A DNA stretch of 64,000 nt, from contig OZ022506.1 in the NCBI GenBank assembly GCA_963989385.1, positions 61,143,434-61,207,433 on the forward strand, given 5' to 3'. Positions 23,444-33,827 of this stretch are shown here, one piece after another. This DNA is from Ctena decussata (lineage: Eukaryota; Mollusca; Bivalvia; Lucinida; Lucinidae). Every line of letters starts with the position of its first letter. Position 1 is the first letter of the stretch. The notes beneath the pieces are model-generated. The model made no database searches. It was not told the DNA's origin and saw only the letters and a list, made by a program, of their open reading frames with translations. The translations under genes and the position numbers were made by a program.

Positions 23444-23939
23444 AAATATTTTGGACAGTTACAGTGCAAAGTAACTGTATAACTGTACACAACAGAAGAG
23501 GAAAAAGATCAATCAAATTTCAACTTCTAATTCAACAATTTACTAATTAGCATAAAGCAATAAATAACACAACATTTAGGGTGGCCCAAAAATGCAAATT
23601 ATAACCACAACATGCAAATTTTGGCTGGTATGGCATGTTTACATTTTGTGGTTGTATGTGATTGTAGTTCAGTACTACATCTTTACTTCTTACTATTCTA
23701 GGAATGTAAAAAGTCATTAAAAACCACTAATCTACCCTAAAAAACTCTGAATATTGGGACACCTAAATAATTACCATAATGGTCCTGAAAATTGAATTAA
23801 TTAGTTTTACAATGCACTGAATGCAGTAATGCCCCCAAAAGATGCAAATGGAATGGCAATCAGTAAAAGCCCTCAAGATCTCGGTCTGCACTGTTTGGTC
23901 AAACCTATCTGTCTAAATAAGAAAAATTGTCATGCTATG

Positions 23940-24111
23940 CTGAGATTCCAGGATCTTAGCAGGGTTATTCAATGGCTTTGAATCTTGATTTGCCAAGCAG
24001 TTTTAGAGAAGAAAATCTTTGAAAATGGTGGAGAAGGATGATGGACAGGTAGACAACGTACTTTGGCGATACTGCAAGTTCACCTGTGAGCCTTTGGCTC
24101 AGGTGAGCTAA
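23940..24111 (+). mobile_element. pearl-type 3' end fragment
   Basis: Only the terminal part remains: a GGATGATGGACAGG remnant of the microsatellite, the hairpin GAGCCTTTGGCTC and AGGTGAGCTAA ending at 24111. The 5' part is lost. Confidence 0.6.
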
Positions 24112-24282
24112 TAAATCGTTTCCTGATTGCAAAAGACAGTATTTTTAATGTCAGTATTTCTACTCTTAAAGCGCAAAAAATGAGGAAGGTGAATTTGGAA
24201 ATAGCTTAGATTCAGAAGCTGCCCATAATGAGCCACCCTATGTAGAGCTACTCTCCCTTGTGAAGATTAAACACAGCTCTGT

Positions 24283-24656
24283 ATAAAAGCTGCGCAAAAG
24301 CCGGCTTTTCTGCAGCTTTTCTGCGTATTTTTTAAAAAGCTGTATAAAAGCTGCGTTTCTTTTCAGACCTGCGGGAAAGCTGGACATTTTTTCAAATAGC
24401 TGCGGAAAAGCTGTACTTTTTTGTGTGAGCTGCGCAGAAGCTGGATATTTAATTTGGTCAATTTCAGAAAGCTGCGTCTTTAAATCTAAAAGCTGTAGAA
24501 AAGCTGAATATTCTTTTTTATATCACAAATAAATCATAAAGATAAAATCTGCAGCTCCTGAGAGCTGTAGAAAAGCTGCGTATTACTTAAATTTAAGTCC
24601 AAACCATCTTAAACATAAAGACGCAGCTATTCTACAGCTTATAAAAGCTGCGTATT
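24283..24656. repeat. AAGCTG-rich irregular repeat, block 1
   Basis: Many near-copies of AAAGCTGCGNAAAAGCTG with irregular spacing, in both orientations (CTGCAGCTTTT). Not a regular tandem array. Block 2 at 25945-26508 has the same word set. Confidence 0.7.
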
Positions 24657-25520
24657 TGAATTTTCAACAATTGCCTCACCTAAAACTGAGATTTTGTTTT
24701 GCCATGTTGGACTATATACAATATCTAGGGTTGTGGCTTGTCGGTTGGGTACTGTATATTTTAGTTAATTTTCTATCTTTTGTTTCTAATGATTTTGAGC
24801 ACAAAGGTAAAAATTTGTTCTACAAATTAGAATTGCATGAAGATCAACAATGTTTGGTTTAAATTACAGAAAAATGAATATCTGAACAGTAGAGTCACAC
24901 ATGGACACAGGGGCCTAGCTACAATTGTTTGCTTAATAATTTGAATTGATTGGGTGCATATTATATAAAAGAAAATAAAGAAACGCAGCTTTTGCGTAGC
25001 TCTGCAGAGCAGCATAAATTCATCAACATTAATCTGGTATTATGTAATATTAAGCAATATTACCTTGTTGCTATGGCAATTTTCCCTGAGGGGGCCATGT
25101 GGCATAAAAATCTTTCCAAAAAACTTTTTAAGTCATCATTTATAAAGAGTAAAGTATAAAGAAAACAGTGACTTTAAGGCTAAACATGTGGAGATAATGT
25201 TTGTAACTTGTTTATTTTCACTGCATTTGGATTCTGGTAAGATTTAATTTTTCTAGAATTTCATTTTGTTCTTAATCTTATAAATTTTGCATTATTTAAG
25301 ACCACAGACAGACAGATAAACAGACAGACAGACAGGCAGGCATGCATGCAGGCACCCCCCACACCTCCCACACTCACACCCAAAATGGGAAAGACTTGAA
25401 TTTGAATTCCTTTTGATTGTTTTTTCCCCTAACTTCATCATTATCTGTGAGTTAAAGTCAAGGGAATGGGATAAGCACTGAAATTTAATAGCTTTATGCT
25501 CAATTTTTATTTTTGTCACT
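24657..25520. other. no gene seen between AAGCTG blocks
   Basis: AT-rich. A (CAGA)n / CATGCATGCAGG stretch lies at about 25303-25350. Flanked by the two AAGCTG blocks. Confidence 0.4.
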
Positions 25521-25790
25521 TTTATTGATTGATTTGATGCTTAACGTCCACGGTAAACAACTATGGTCATGTCGGACGGTCAGTTAACCTTACCACACTA
25601 TTCCTGGGCAGGCTTAGACCTCCTAAGCGGTTAACCAGTACTAAGTGCACATACTTTTGCCAGTAACTGACAACTGCCCTTCTTGAATCAGCGGAAGGAG
25701 AAACGAAAGTATGTGGCCAGACCGGGTTTCGAACCCAGGATCTCTGACTTATGAGTCAGGTGCCCTACCGATTGCGCTACGCGGCCCGGC
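25521..25790 (-). mobile_element. tRNA-derived SINE, family 1, copy 2
   Basis: Homologous to 376-645 over head and body. The anticodon loop here reads CTGACTCATAAGTCAG (CAT, not CGT). The 11-bp target duplication TTTTTGTCACT is at 25510-25520 and 25791-25801. The tail is ATCAAATCAATCAATAAAA. It inserted between the two AAGCTG blocks. Confidence 0.88.
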
Positions 25791-25944
25791 TTTTTGTCAC
25801 TGCATGATTTCTAGTCAGCTATCTGATAATTTACCATATCACTGTTGTTACCTTTGAAAGGTTTTTGTATAGCACTGTTCTATCATATTAAATTCTATTT
25901 GTTTCTATTTTTGACCTTTCTTTTTTCTGTCCTCATCCAGAACA

Positions 25945-26508
25945 TTTAAAGACGCAGGTTTCTGACAGATATGCAGCTTTTACGCAGGTTTGCTTTTCAA
26001 GCAGTAGAAACGCAGCTTTGACCTTCAAGCTGCGGAAATGCAGCTTTGGCATAGCTTTGACCTAAAGCTGCGCTGAAGCTGCGGAACCGCAGCTTTGTCA
26101 CGGCTATAATGCAGCTTTGACATAAAGCTTGTTTAGCTACAGAAATGCAGCTTAAACACAGGTCTGAATCAGAGCTGTAGAAAAGCTTTGTTAAAGCTGC
26201 AGAAAAGCTGGCGGTATTGGCACCTGCAGAAAAGCTGTGTTTCTGCAACCTAAACGCAGCTTTTGAGTTTAACCCAGCTTTTATGTGACTCTGCCTCAAA
26301 GCTGTGTTAGAGCTTCGCTAAAGCTGCATTAAAGCCAGCTTTTCTATAAAGCTGTGTTAAAGCCGGCTTTTCTGCACCTATGCAGAAAAGCTAGCTTTTC
26401 TACTGCTTAAATACGCAGGTGCCAATACCGCCGGCTTTTGCGAAGCTTCTGCACAGCTTTCAAAGCTGCCCTAGAGCTGTAGAAAAGCTGAGGGGTTTTT
26501 GCAAGGGC
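25945..26508. repeat. AAGCTG-rich irregular repeat, block 2
   Basis: Dense runs of GCAGCTTT / AAAGCTGC words in both orientations, with GGCACCTGCAGAAAAGC and its inverse CTTAAATACGCAGGTGCC near 26218 and 26404. This suggests a large degenerate foldback. Confidence 0.7.
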
Positions 26509-26691
26509 TGTTTGCCCAGTTTGAATTCTCAATACTGTATTTCGTCTAATACAGGTCTGCTCTCTAATAAATGCCCCTCTCACTTTTACTGTGAAAAAAG
26601 TTGCCAATTGAATTCCAGAAAAACGAGCTTCAGGCCACCAAACTTTGTCATGTATTACCCAAATTTATTTCAAGAATGCTATTTGAGTGGC

Positions 26692-26925
26692 AACATGACA
26701 AAACCAACAAAGTGGCATGTGTGCCCAGCTTAGACTCAGGCCAGCCTGGGAACCACCCAGTCTAATCAGAGACTTTGCTGCCAGAATGGAGATAGCTTAG
26801 ACCCTTAGCTACTCTTTCAGTGCACAGAGAAGACTGATCAGAGATCACATCGGGTAGATGCCCTGGCTGATCTGAGTCTTTGCTTGGCACACATGCCACT
26901 TTGTTGTTTTTGTCAAGACGAGGCT
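26692..26925. mobile_element. palindromic MITE (GAGCCGCGAC family), copy 5
   Basis: Ends GTGGCAACATGACAAAACC and TTTTTGTCAAGACGAGGCTC; internal arms CAGACTGG-type degraded, ATGCCCTGGCTGATCTGAGTC clear. More diverged than copies 2 to 4. Confidence 0.75.
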
Positions 26926-27201
26926 CAAATATGGTTCTATTTATGGTTTAATTTCGTTTTTTGCCAACTACCTGCCAACTTTCAAGAAAATGCCTACCTT
27001 GAATTTCGTTTTCGCCAATGTATTCTTTTCATTTTCCTGGAATTATCAATCCTGCACATGCGAATAAGTTTCATTTCAATATCATACACATGATTTGCAG
27101 GCATTCCATAAGCAGTGGCCATTTTATTTTCATTCCGAATTTCCTTTTTAGAAATAGCAGGGCTATAATTACTGCTTCAGGACATAAACATTGACTGACT
27201 G

Positions 27202-27271
27202 ATTAGCTGTTAACCAAAGGAGCCTTTATTTGCATATATGCAAATGAAGGCTTCATTGGTGAACAGTTAAT
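27202..27271. repeat. 70-bp palindrome
   Basis: ATTAGCTGTTAACCAAAGGA ... the inverted end TTGGTGAACAGTTAAT; centre TTTGCATATATGCAAA is a perfect 16-bp palindrome. Confidence 0.75.
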
Positions 27272-28607
27272 AGTATGTCAAACAGAACTTTGATGTTAAT
27301 TACCTTGGACTGTATTTAAAAATACAATCTCATTAACATTTGATCTATATATTAACATATTTTCCCTAATAAGCATTCCAGGATTAAGGTATGAGTACTT
27401 ACATATTATGGTCAATTTGGCCTAACTACTACTGGTCTGCTACAATGTACTTAATGGTCTTTAATCCAGAGAAGACACAGGAATTCATGCAAATTAATTA
27501 AACATTATTTCCGAAAAAGGCCGGGGGGTGGAGGCAGTTGTAAGAGCAGGGGCTTTTATTAGGATTAATACAGTATATTCATCACTGATATCAAATATAT
27601 TGTAACACTAGGGTAAGTGAGCAGGGGCTCACGTATAACCCCGACCAGTGCCACCGCCTAATGAAAACGGTTTTAAAACATAACTTTAAGTGTTAAACAC
27701 TGTACTATTTTTTCAAAGTTTGTGAGCTTGACCCTAGGTAGGCAGCAGCATCTAGATGACGTTACTAATATAAAATAAATGTAGCCATGATTCAATATGA
27801 TCTATTCAAGTACATTAGATACATAAGCAAATATATTCAACAAAGGCCTAGGTCCTAGTTATTGACCCCTGGTTCACCCAGGGGCCTAGCCAAGGCACTT
27901 CCATATTCAATATCAGAAGTATTAGTATACGGATATCTAGAATCAAATATAAGAAAGCATTCTGAAAGCAGTTTACAGAGATAAGAGCAATCGAAAATGT
28001 TTAACACAAAACTTTGAAAATGCCTAAGTCCTAATTATTGACCTCTGGTCCCATACAGGGACCTGACCCAGGGAATTAAATATTTCAGATTATTGATTAT
28101 GCTATAGAGATGTCATAAACCAAATATGAAAAGAATCTGACATGTGGTTACAGAGATATGAGAAATCAAAAAGGTTTAACGCAAAACTTTGATGTAGAAC
28201 ATGAATGTAACGGACTCATGAATATATAATGTAATACTAAATTGTTTTTGTATGCCCTGAGAACTTTGACAGATATGCTTGCAAGATTTTGAGCTAAATC
28301 ATACCCCAAAACAGGCCATTTTAAGATGTTGGATAGATGAAAGAATACAGCTGTAATTACTTAATTTATAGTCGACTATTAGTTGATGATCAGCCTCTTC
28401 AACAGAAGCGATGATCAGCTACAAAATTCTGGCTGATTCCCAACTCTTCCTACAGGAAACCTCACCATCACTTTATAGTGGTCCTAGGAAGCTCCATTTA
28501 TGAATGTGAATATGACCTATAAAAGTATAATGTTTTTGAAAATTGGTCCAGGTGAGAACCACAGATTAGTGGCAGCATCATCAGGCGCAATTTTACAAAT
28601 CTGACCA
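27272..28607. other. no gene; two-unit tandem repeat at about 27830-28200
   Basis: A unit of about 180 bp ('CCTAGTTATTGACCCCTGGT ... TTTAACACAAAACTTTGA') occurs twice between 27830 and 28200, diverged. The wording resembles pearl-type cores (ATATGAAAAGAATCTGACATG..) but no ends were seen. Confidence 0.5.
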
Positions 28608-29160
28608 TTACACTGTATTAATCCTAAAAAACGCCCCTGCTCTAATAAATGCCCCCTGCTTCTTTTCCAAAAATAATGTTTTCTTCTCCTTCCTTCTTAC
28701 TCCAGTTCGATTATATCTGATCATTATATCAGAGGACTGTTCTGTGGTGGTAGAAAGCCAGAAGTAGTTCTCAGCTGTATAGGGCTGAGCAATACTCTGT
28801 GAAACCACCCCAACTCCGAAGGAACAGCCAACCATTCATACTTGCCAGTGCCGGGTTTGAACCTACATGGCAGAGGTACGTAGCCAGTGTAATCCTACTA
28901 AACGCCCCTGCTCTAATAAATGCCCTCTGCGTCTATTTCAAAAATAATGTTTTCTTCTTCTTCTTCCTTCTTACTCCAGTTCAATCATATTTGATCATTA
29001 TATCAGAGGACTGTTCTGTGGCACAGTGGTAGAAAGCCAGAAGCAGCTCTCAGCTGTATAGGGCTGGGCAATACTCTGTGAAATCACCCCAACCCCGAAA
29101 GGAACAGCCAACCATTCATACTTGCCAGTGCCAAGTTCGAGCCTATACATCAGTGGTACA
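28608..29160. repeat. tandem pair of a 272-bp SINE-like repeat
   Basis: 'ACGCCCCTGCTCTAATAAATGCC ... AGAGGACTGTTCTGTGG ... GGAACAGCCAACCATTCATACTTGCC' occurs at about 28618 and again about 272 bp later. TGGCACAGTGGTAGAAAG and GTGCCAAGTTCGAGCC resemble tRNA A and B boxes, so a SINE is likely but unproved. Confidence 0.55.
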
Positions 29161-29263
29161 TGTATGTAGCCAAAGTACAGTTTATACTATAAATTATAGG
29201 TAAAGCTTGCTACTGACTGAGCTATCAGGGCCCCTATTAGCTGCTTTTTTTATCAATATGTAA

Positions 29264-29793
29264 CAGGGATACAGACTAACTCATTTTTCATAGGAGCAAG
29301 CTGGGCCCCTAAAAATTGAAAATTTGTTGCCCAGCCAGAAATTTTGGGGCCCACATTTAAAATGTGAGAATTTTTTATTCAGAATCTGCGTGAGAATTGC
29401 GCTGTTTCCATAGGCTTTGTAGTAAACCCTCCTTTCTACAGGGTTTAAATTACTTCCTTTTTGCAACCGGGTGTGAAACACCCGCGAGGTATCGCCACAT
29501 TATGCACGAAAAAATTAGTTTTAGCTGTCAAAAGGAGGCGGCCATGTTGTTTCTCGATAGTGAGTACAATCCAACACACAAGTATGACGGAACATCGAAT
29601 ATTCAATTTCAAAGCAGATACCGGCGTGGAAGTAAGCAATGTGCTTTAAGGTGGCGGATTTTACTCCAAGCTGAAAACACGCCAGACACACACTGACGAT
29701 TGCAAGCTGGACGCCTGTCATTTTAATTTTAGAAGCCCAGCTGATTTTTTTACTCGCAGTGGGCTAGTAGGCAACGGCTAGTCTGTATCCCTG
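29264..29793. mobile_element. short DNA transposon with CAGGGATACAGACTA ends
   Basis: CAGGGATACAGACTA at the left end is exactly inverted as TAGTCTGTATCCCTG at the right end. Internal GGGCCC-bearing segments are also partly inverted. About 530 bp, no transposase. The related end 'GTTAGTCTTTATCCCTG' is near 36866-36882. The target duplication is not clear. Confidence 0.65.
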
Positions 29794-30195
29794 TGTATGA
29801 ACTCCTGTTTGTTAATTTGGGTGAGGCACCTGTTTGAAATGGGGTCTACTTTTAAAGGAAAGAATTTGCTCCTAGAGGACTTAGAAACTTGCTTTTTATA
29901 ACTTGATACTCGCTTTTTGTAACTTCATACTGTATAGAAAACCCTCCAGATTATAGCCCATCGAGCAAAAATTGCTAATGGCAAACATTTTCTATATGTG
30001 ACCAAATAATTTATCTGAGTTAACATGTTGTTCAGGTATAATAGAATGTAAAATATCATTGTTCAAGTATAATAAATGTAACTAAAATCAAGGATAAAAC
30101 TAACAATTTTGACCTACTCTCTTGTTGACCCACTCCATCAAGTGTTTTTTCAAAGTTTATATTTACAGGATATTAAATCAGCAAATTCCACTTAC

Positions 30196-30289
30196 CTGGT
30201 TCAATTTTCTTCCATTTCTCGTAGTCAGTTTTGTCCAGTAGTTTTAAAAATTCACTGGCATGCTCTCTCGCTTGGAGAGTAATCTCTTG
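30196..30289 (-). CDS. coding exon of an unidentified gene
   Basis: On the minus strand an open segment reads TLQAREHASEFLKLLDKTDY then EKWKKIEP and stops at a consensus donor (CCAG/GTAAGT at 30196/30195). Its helical, charged composition and perfect donor look like real coding sequence. I do not recognise the protein. It does not fit in frame to CLOCK exon 21914-21846, because that joint would put a stop codon in the upstream exon. The upstream boundary is uncertain: just beyond it lies a plus-strand LINE fragment with no good acceptor, so the gene may be damaged. Confidence 0.4.
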
Positions 30290-30329
30290 CAATGTATTTT
30301 TTTTCAGTTTCAAAATGGCCACCTCAAGC

Positions 30330-30677
30330 TGTGGTCGGATTACTATTTTCAAGCAGATTCTGCAGTTAAGGACTGGTTACTGTATCTTGAACAAATATCG
30401 ACACAAACTGGGGCAGGTTGATACAGAACTTTGTGTTTGTGGGTGTGTGGAATCAGTGGAGCATTACTTATGTGAGTGTCCCCAGTATGCTGATGTCAGA
30501 TTACAACTACTTACAAATCTCAGAAATCAGCTTGGTCTACAGAATCTCCAGAAGTATACATTATTAGGATATGATGACCATTCTGAAGTTGCAAACTGGA
30601 GAGAGATCATATTACTAGAGTTTGGGAAATACATAACAAACAAAAGAAGATTTGACTTCAAAGCTATTGTACACTAG
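30330..30677 (+). pseudogene. non-LTR retrotransposon 3' ORF fragment
   Basis: The open frame contains LCVCGCVESVEHYLCECPQY, the C-x-C-x(n)-H-x(4)-C knuckle found at the C-terminus of many mollusc and cnidarian LINE polyproteins. It ends at a stop at 30677. The reverse transcriptase and endonuclease parts are absent, as in a typical 5'-truncated insertion. The same C-terminal pattern occurs in the LINE at 48630-48690. The ATG chosen by open-frame length (30231) lies outside the homologous part. Confidence 0.7.
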
Positions 30678-30689
30678 ACTAGACTTTAC

Positions 30690-31111
30690 ATAATTCTGCA
30701 TCCCAATAAGACTTTTCTTTTTCTTTTTGCAATATTTAATATTGCACAGTTGAGAAAATTACCAGTGAGCCAGCACACAACAGAGTACAACTACAGTCAA
30801 GCCCATTTCAGCCTGTAACGGCTTAGGATAGAAGGAATGACCAGTATTGTTTTAGGGCCTAAGGGTGGCGTGTTTCAAGCACATTCTTGAAAATTACCAT
30901 TGCAAATAAAATTAACATGAAATCAGTTCAGAAGAATCTGTTATTATATTTCGTAGCAGTTATTTTCATAAGAAATATCTTTTGGGAAAAAAAAGATGCA
31001 TAAGTGTAGCTATCACTGCAAGCAACCCTTTGTTGAAATGATCATATTCCAAAAAAGATCAGGTGAATAGTGAGTGATGACATCATTTTTGTTGTGATGT
31101 GATAATAAATT
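30690..31111. other. no gene seen
   Basis: AT-rich flank between the LINE fragment and pearl-type element F. Confidence 0.4.
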
Positions 31112-32953
31112 ATAAGAATTCCGCGGAATGCTATGTCGCACCTGCATTGCGTTTCCACAGTAGTAAAGACTATATAGTTAAAAGAACTTTATGAAAAATG
31201 GACAAAAATGCTAGGGTCAACACAATTTTGGATGTAAACTTTTACTAAGTCAGAAGAGCATGAAATATAGGCAAAGGGTAGGAATAACTGCAACATCCCT
31301 CTTGAACATTCTAAGAAGAAACTTTATGCCAGGTGTGATGGCTACAGGTATCATACTTTCAGACGAAAGGACTAAAGCGCTATGGCCGATGTATATTTTG
31401 GGGTTTAAAATTTTGCAAAGTCAGCAGAGCATGAAATATATGTAAAGGGTAAATTAATTGCATCAGCCCTCAAGAACATTCTAAGAAGAAACTGGATGCC
31501 ATGTTTGATGATTCTATGTATCATAAATCGTGAGAAATGGACTTAAACACTAGGGTGGACATAATTTTGAATATAAAATTTTACTAAGTCTGCAGAGCAT
31601 GAAATATAGGTCAAGGTATAAATAAGAGCAATAGCCCTCGAAAACATTCTAAGAAGAAGCTTTATGCCAGGTTTGATGATTGTAGGTATCATAATTTGCG
31701 AGATATCTACTTAAACGCTAGGGTTGACGTAATTGTTGAGGGACGGTTTTACAAAGTCAGCAGAGCATAAAATAAAGGTGAAGGTATAAGTAAGAGCAAC
31801 AGCCCTCAAGAACACTCTAAGAAGAAGCTTTATGCCAGGTTTGATGATTGTAGGTATCATAGTTTGCGAGAAATGGACTTAAATGCTAGGGTCGACGCTA
31901 TGGTCGACATAATTGTTGGTGGCCTGTTTTACAAAGTCAGCAGAGCATAAAATACAGGGTAAGGGAAAAAAATCAGAGCAACAGCCCTCAAGAACATCCT
32001 AAGAAGAAGCTTTATGCCAGGTCTGATGACTGTAGGTATCATACTTTGCGAGAAATGGACTTAAATGCTAGAGAGCCTAGGGTCGACGTAATTGTTGACG
32101 GACGGACGTATGGACGGACGAACGGAATGACTGATGTACGGACGGACGGAAAAGTGAACTCCTATATCGCACTTTGCTAATTTTGCAAAGTCAGCAGAGC
32201 ATGAAATATATGTAAAGGGTAAATTAATTGCATCAGCCCTCAAGAACATTCTAAGAAGAAACTGGATGCCATGTTTGATGATTCTATGTATCATAGATCG
32301 TGAAAAATGGACTTAAACACTAGGGTGGACATAATTTTGAATATAAAATTTTACTAAGTCCGCAGAGCATGAAATATAGGTCAAGGTATAAATAAGAGCA
32401 ATAGCCCTCGAAAACATTCTTAGAAGAAGCTTTATGCCAGGTTTGATGATTGTAGGTATCATAATTTGCGAGATATCTACTTAACGCTAGGGTTGACGTA
32501 ATTGTTGAGGGAAGGTTTTACAAAGTCAGCAGAGCATAAAATAAAGGTGAAGGTATAAATAAGAGCAACAGCCCTCAAGAACACTCTAAGAAGAAGTTTT
32601 ATGCCAGGTTTGATGATTGTAGGTATCATAGTTTGCGAGAAATGGACTTAAATGCTAGGGTCGACGCTAGGGTCGACGTAATTGTTGGTGGCCTGTTTTA
32701 CAAAGTCAGCAGAGCATAAAATACAGAGTAAGGGTAAAAATAAGAGCAACAGCCCTCAAGAACATCCTAAGAAGAAGCTTTATGCCAGGTTTGATGACTG
32801 TAGGTATCATACTTTGCGAGAAATGGACTTAAATGCTAGAGAGCATAGGGTCGACGTAATTGTTGACGGACGGACGTACGGACGGAATGTCTGACGTACG
32901 GACGGACGGAAAAGTGAACTCCTATATCGCATCTTGCTTAAGCAGGTGCGATA
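31112..32953 (+). mobile_element. pearl / Helentron-like element F
   Basis: 5' end ATAAGAATTCCGCGGAATGC (hairpin), then ATGTCGCACCTGC. 3' end GACGGACGGACGTACGGACGG, then TTGCTTAAGCAGGTGCGATAAAAA. CGCACCTGC and GCAGGTGCG are inverted repeats. The core is units of about 165 bp (AAAGTCAGCAGAGCATGAAA ... AAGAAGCTTTATGCCAGGTT ... GGGTCGACGTAATTGTTG). A block of about 800 bp with its own GGACGGACG tract is duplicated (tracts near 32098-32150 and 32870-32910). Confidence 0.78.
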
Positions 32954-33044
32954 AAAATGAACCTCATCATAGGCTGGAGACCTGAGAAGGGATATTTTTA
33001 CTTTTGGAAAACCCACCTCCAAACAATAAATGATAAAAATAGAC

Positions 33045-33657
33045 GGGTTCATAGAATAACCGAAAAGCACCTGAATAACCGAAAAGCAATTTCAAAAATC
33101 AGTTTTGCATGGGAATGATTAGGTTTTTCTTGTTGGAAATCATTTGTGGTATTATTTGTAACACTTTCATTAGCTTGGGTGTCATTCCATAAAAGTATTG
33201 TAAGAGAAAAGGGTGCTTATGATGCTCAACATTTTTTCAATGGTTTTCGGTTATATCAAGGCATATGAACTGCCATCTGCTTTATGTAAGAACAAAACGA
33301 AACAAATTATTAAATGTAACAGAATGATTGTGAATAGTCAAATATAGTTAATTTAACTTATTATAAACTGAACAGATTATCAATCTGAGACACAAAATTT
33401 AATGGTAAATAAGACTTGTGCAAGCTAGTGCTTTTCGGTTATAGGTATATTTGTGCATTTGTTTTGGTGGAAAATCGTTGTCAGTTTTTAAACCAAGACT
33501 ACTGTAGTCAAGAAAATTACTCTTTCAATGCTTCTTCCACACATGAAATTAATATTACAATGATAATTCATATAAAAAACTGATTTTTTTTAAATTGATT
33601 TTTGGTTATTCCAGTGCTTTCCGGTATTTCTGTGCTTTTCGGTTACTCTATGTACCG
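33045..33657. mobile_element. MULE-like non-autonomous DNA transposon
   Basis: Left end GGGTTCATAGAATAACCGAA, right end inverted as TTCGGTTACTCTATGTACCG. The GAATAACCGAAAAGCAC motif is doubled within each end. The 9-bp direct repeat AAAATAGAC flanks it at 33036-33044 and 33658-33666. A 9-bp duplication suits Mutator-like elements. No transposase in the 613 bp. Confidence 0.7.
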
Positions 33658-33827
33658 AAAATAGACAAGACAGGTCATGCAATATGCTGCAAGTCAGTTT
33701 TTATCTATGAAAAATGGTTTTGGGTATGTAAAACATAAAATTTTGAGATTTAAGCATCTTTAAAGAAAAAAGTTCCACTGAAAACCACTTGCTGGAGTGG
33801 GTCAACAAGAGAGTAGGGGCCCACACT

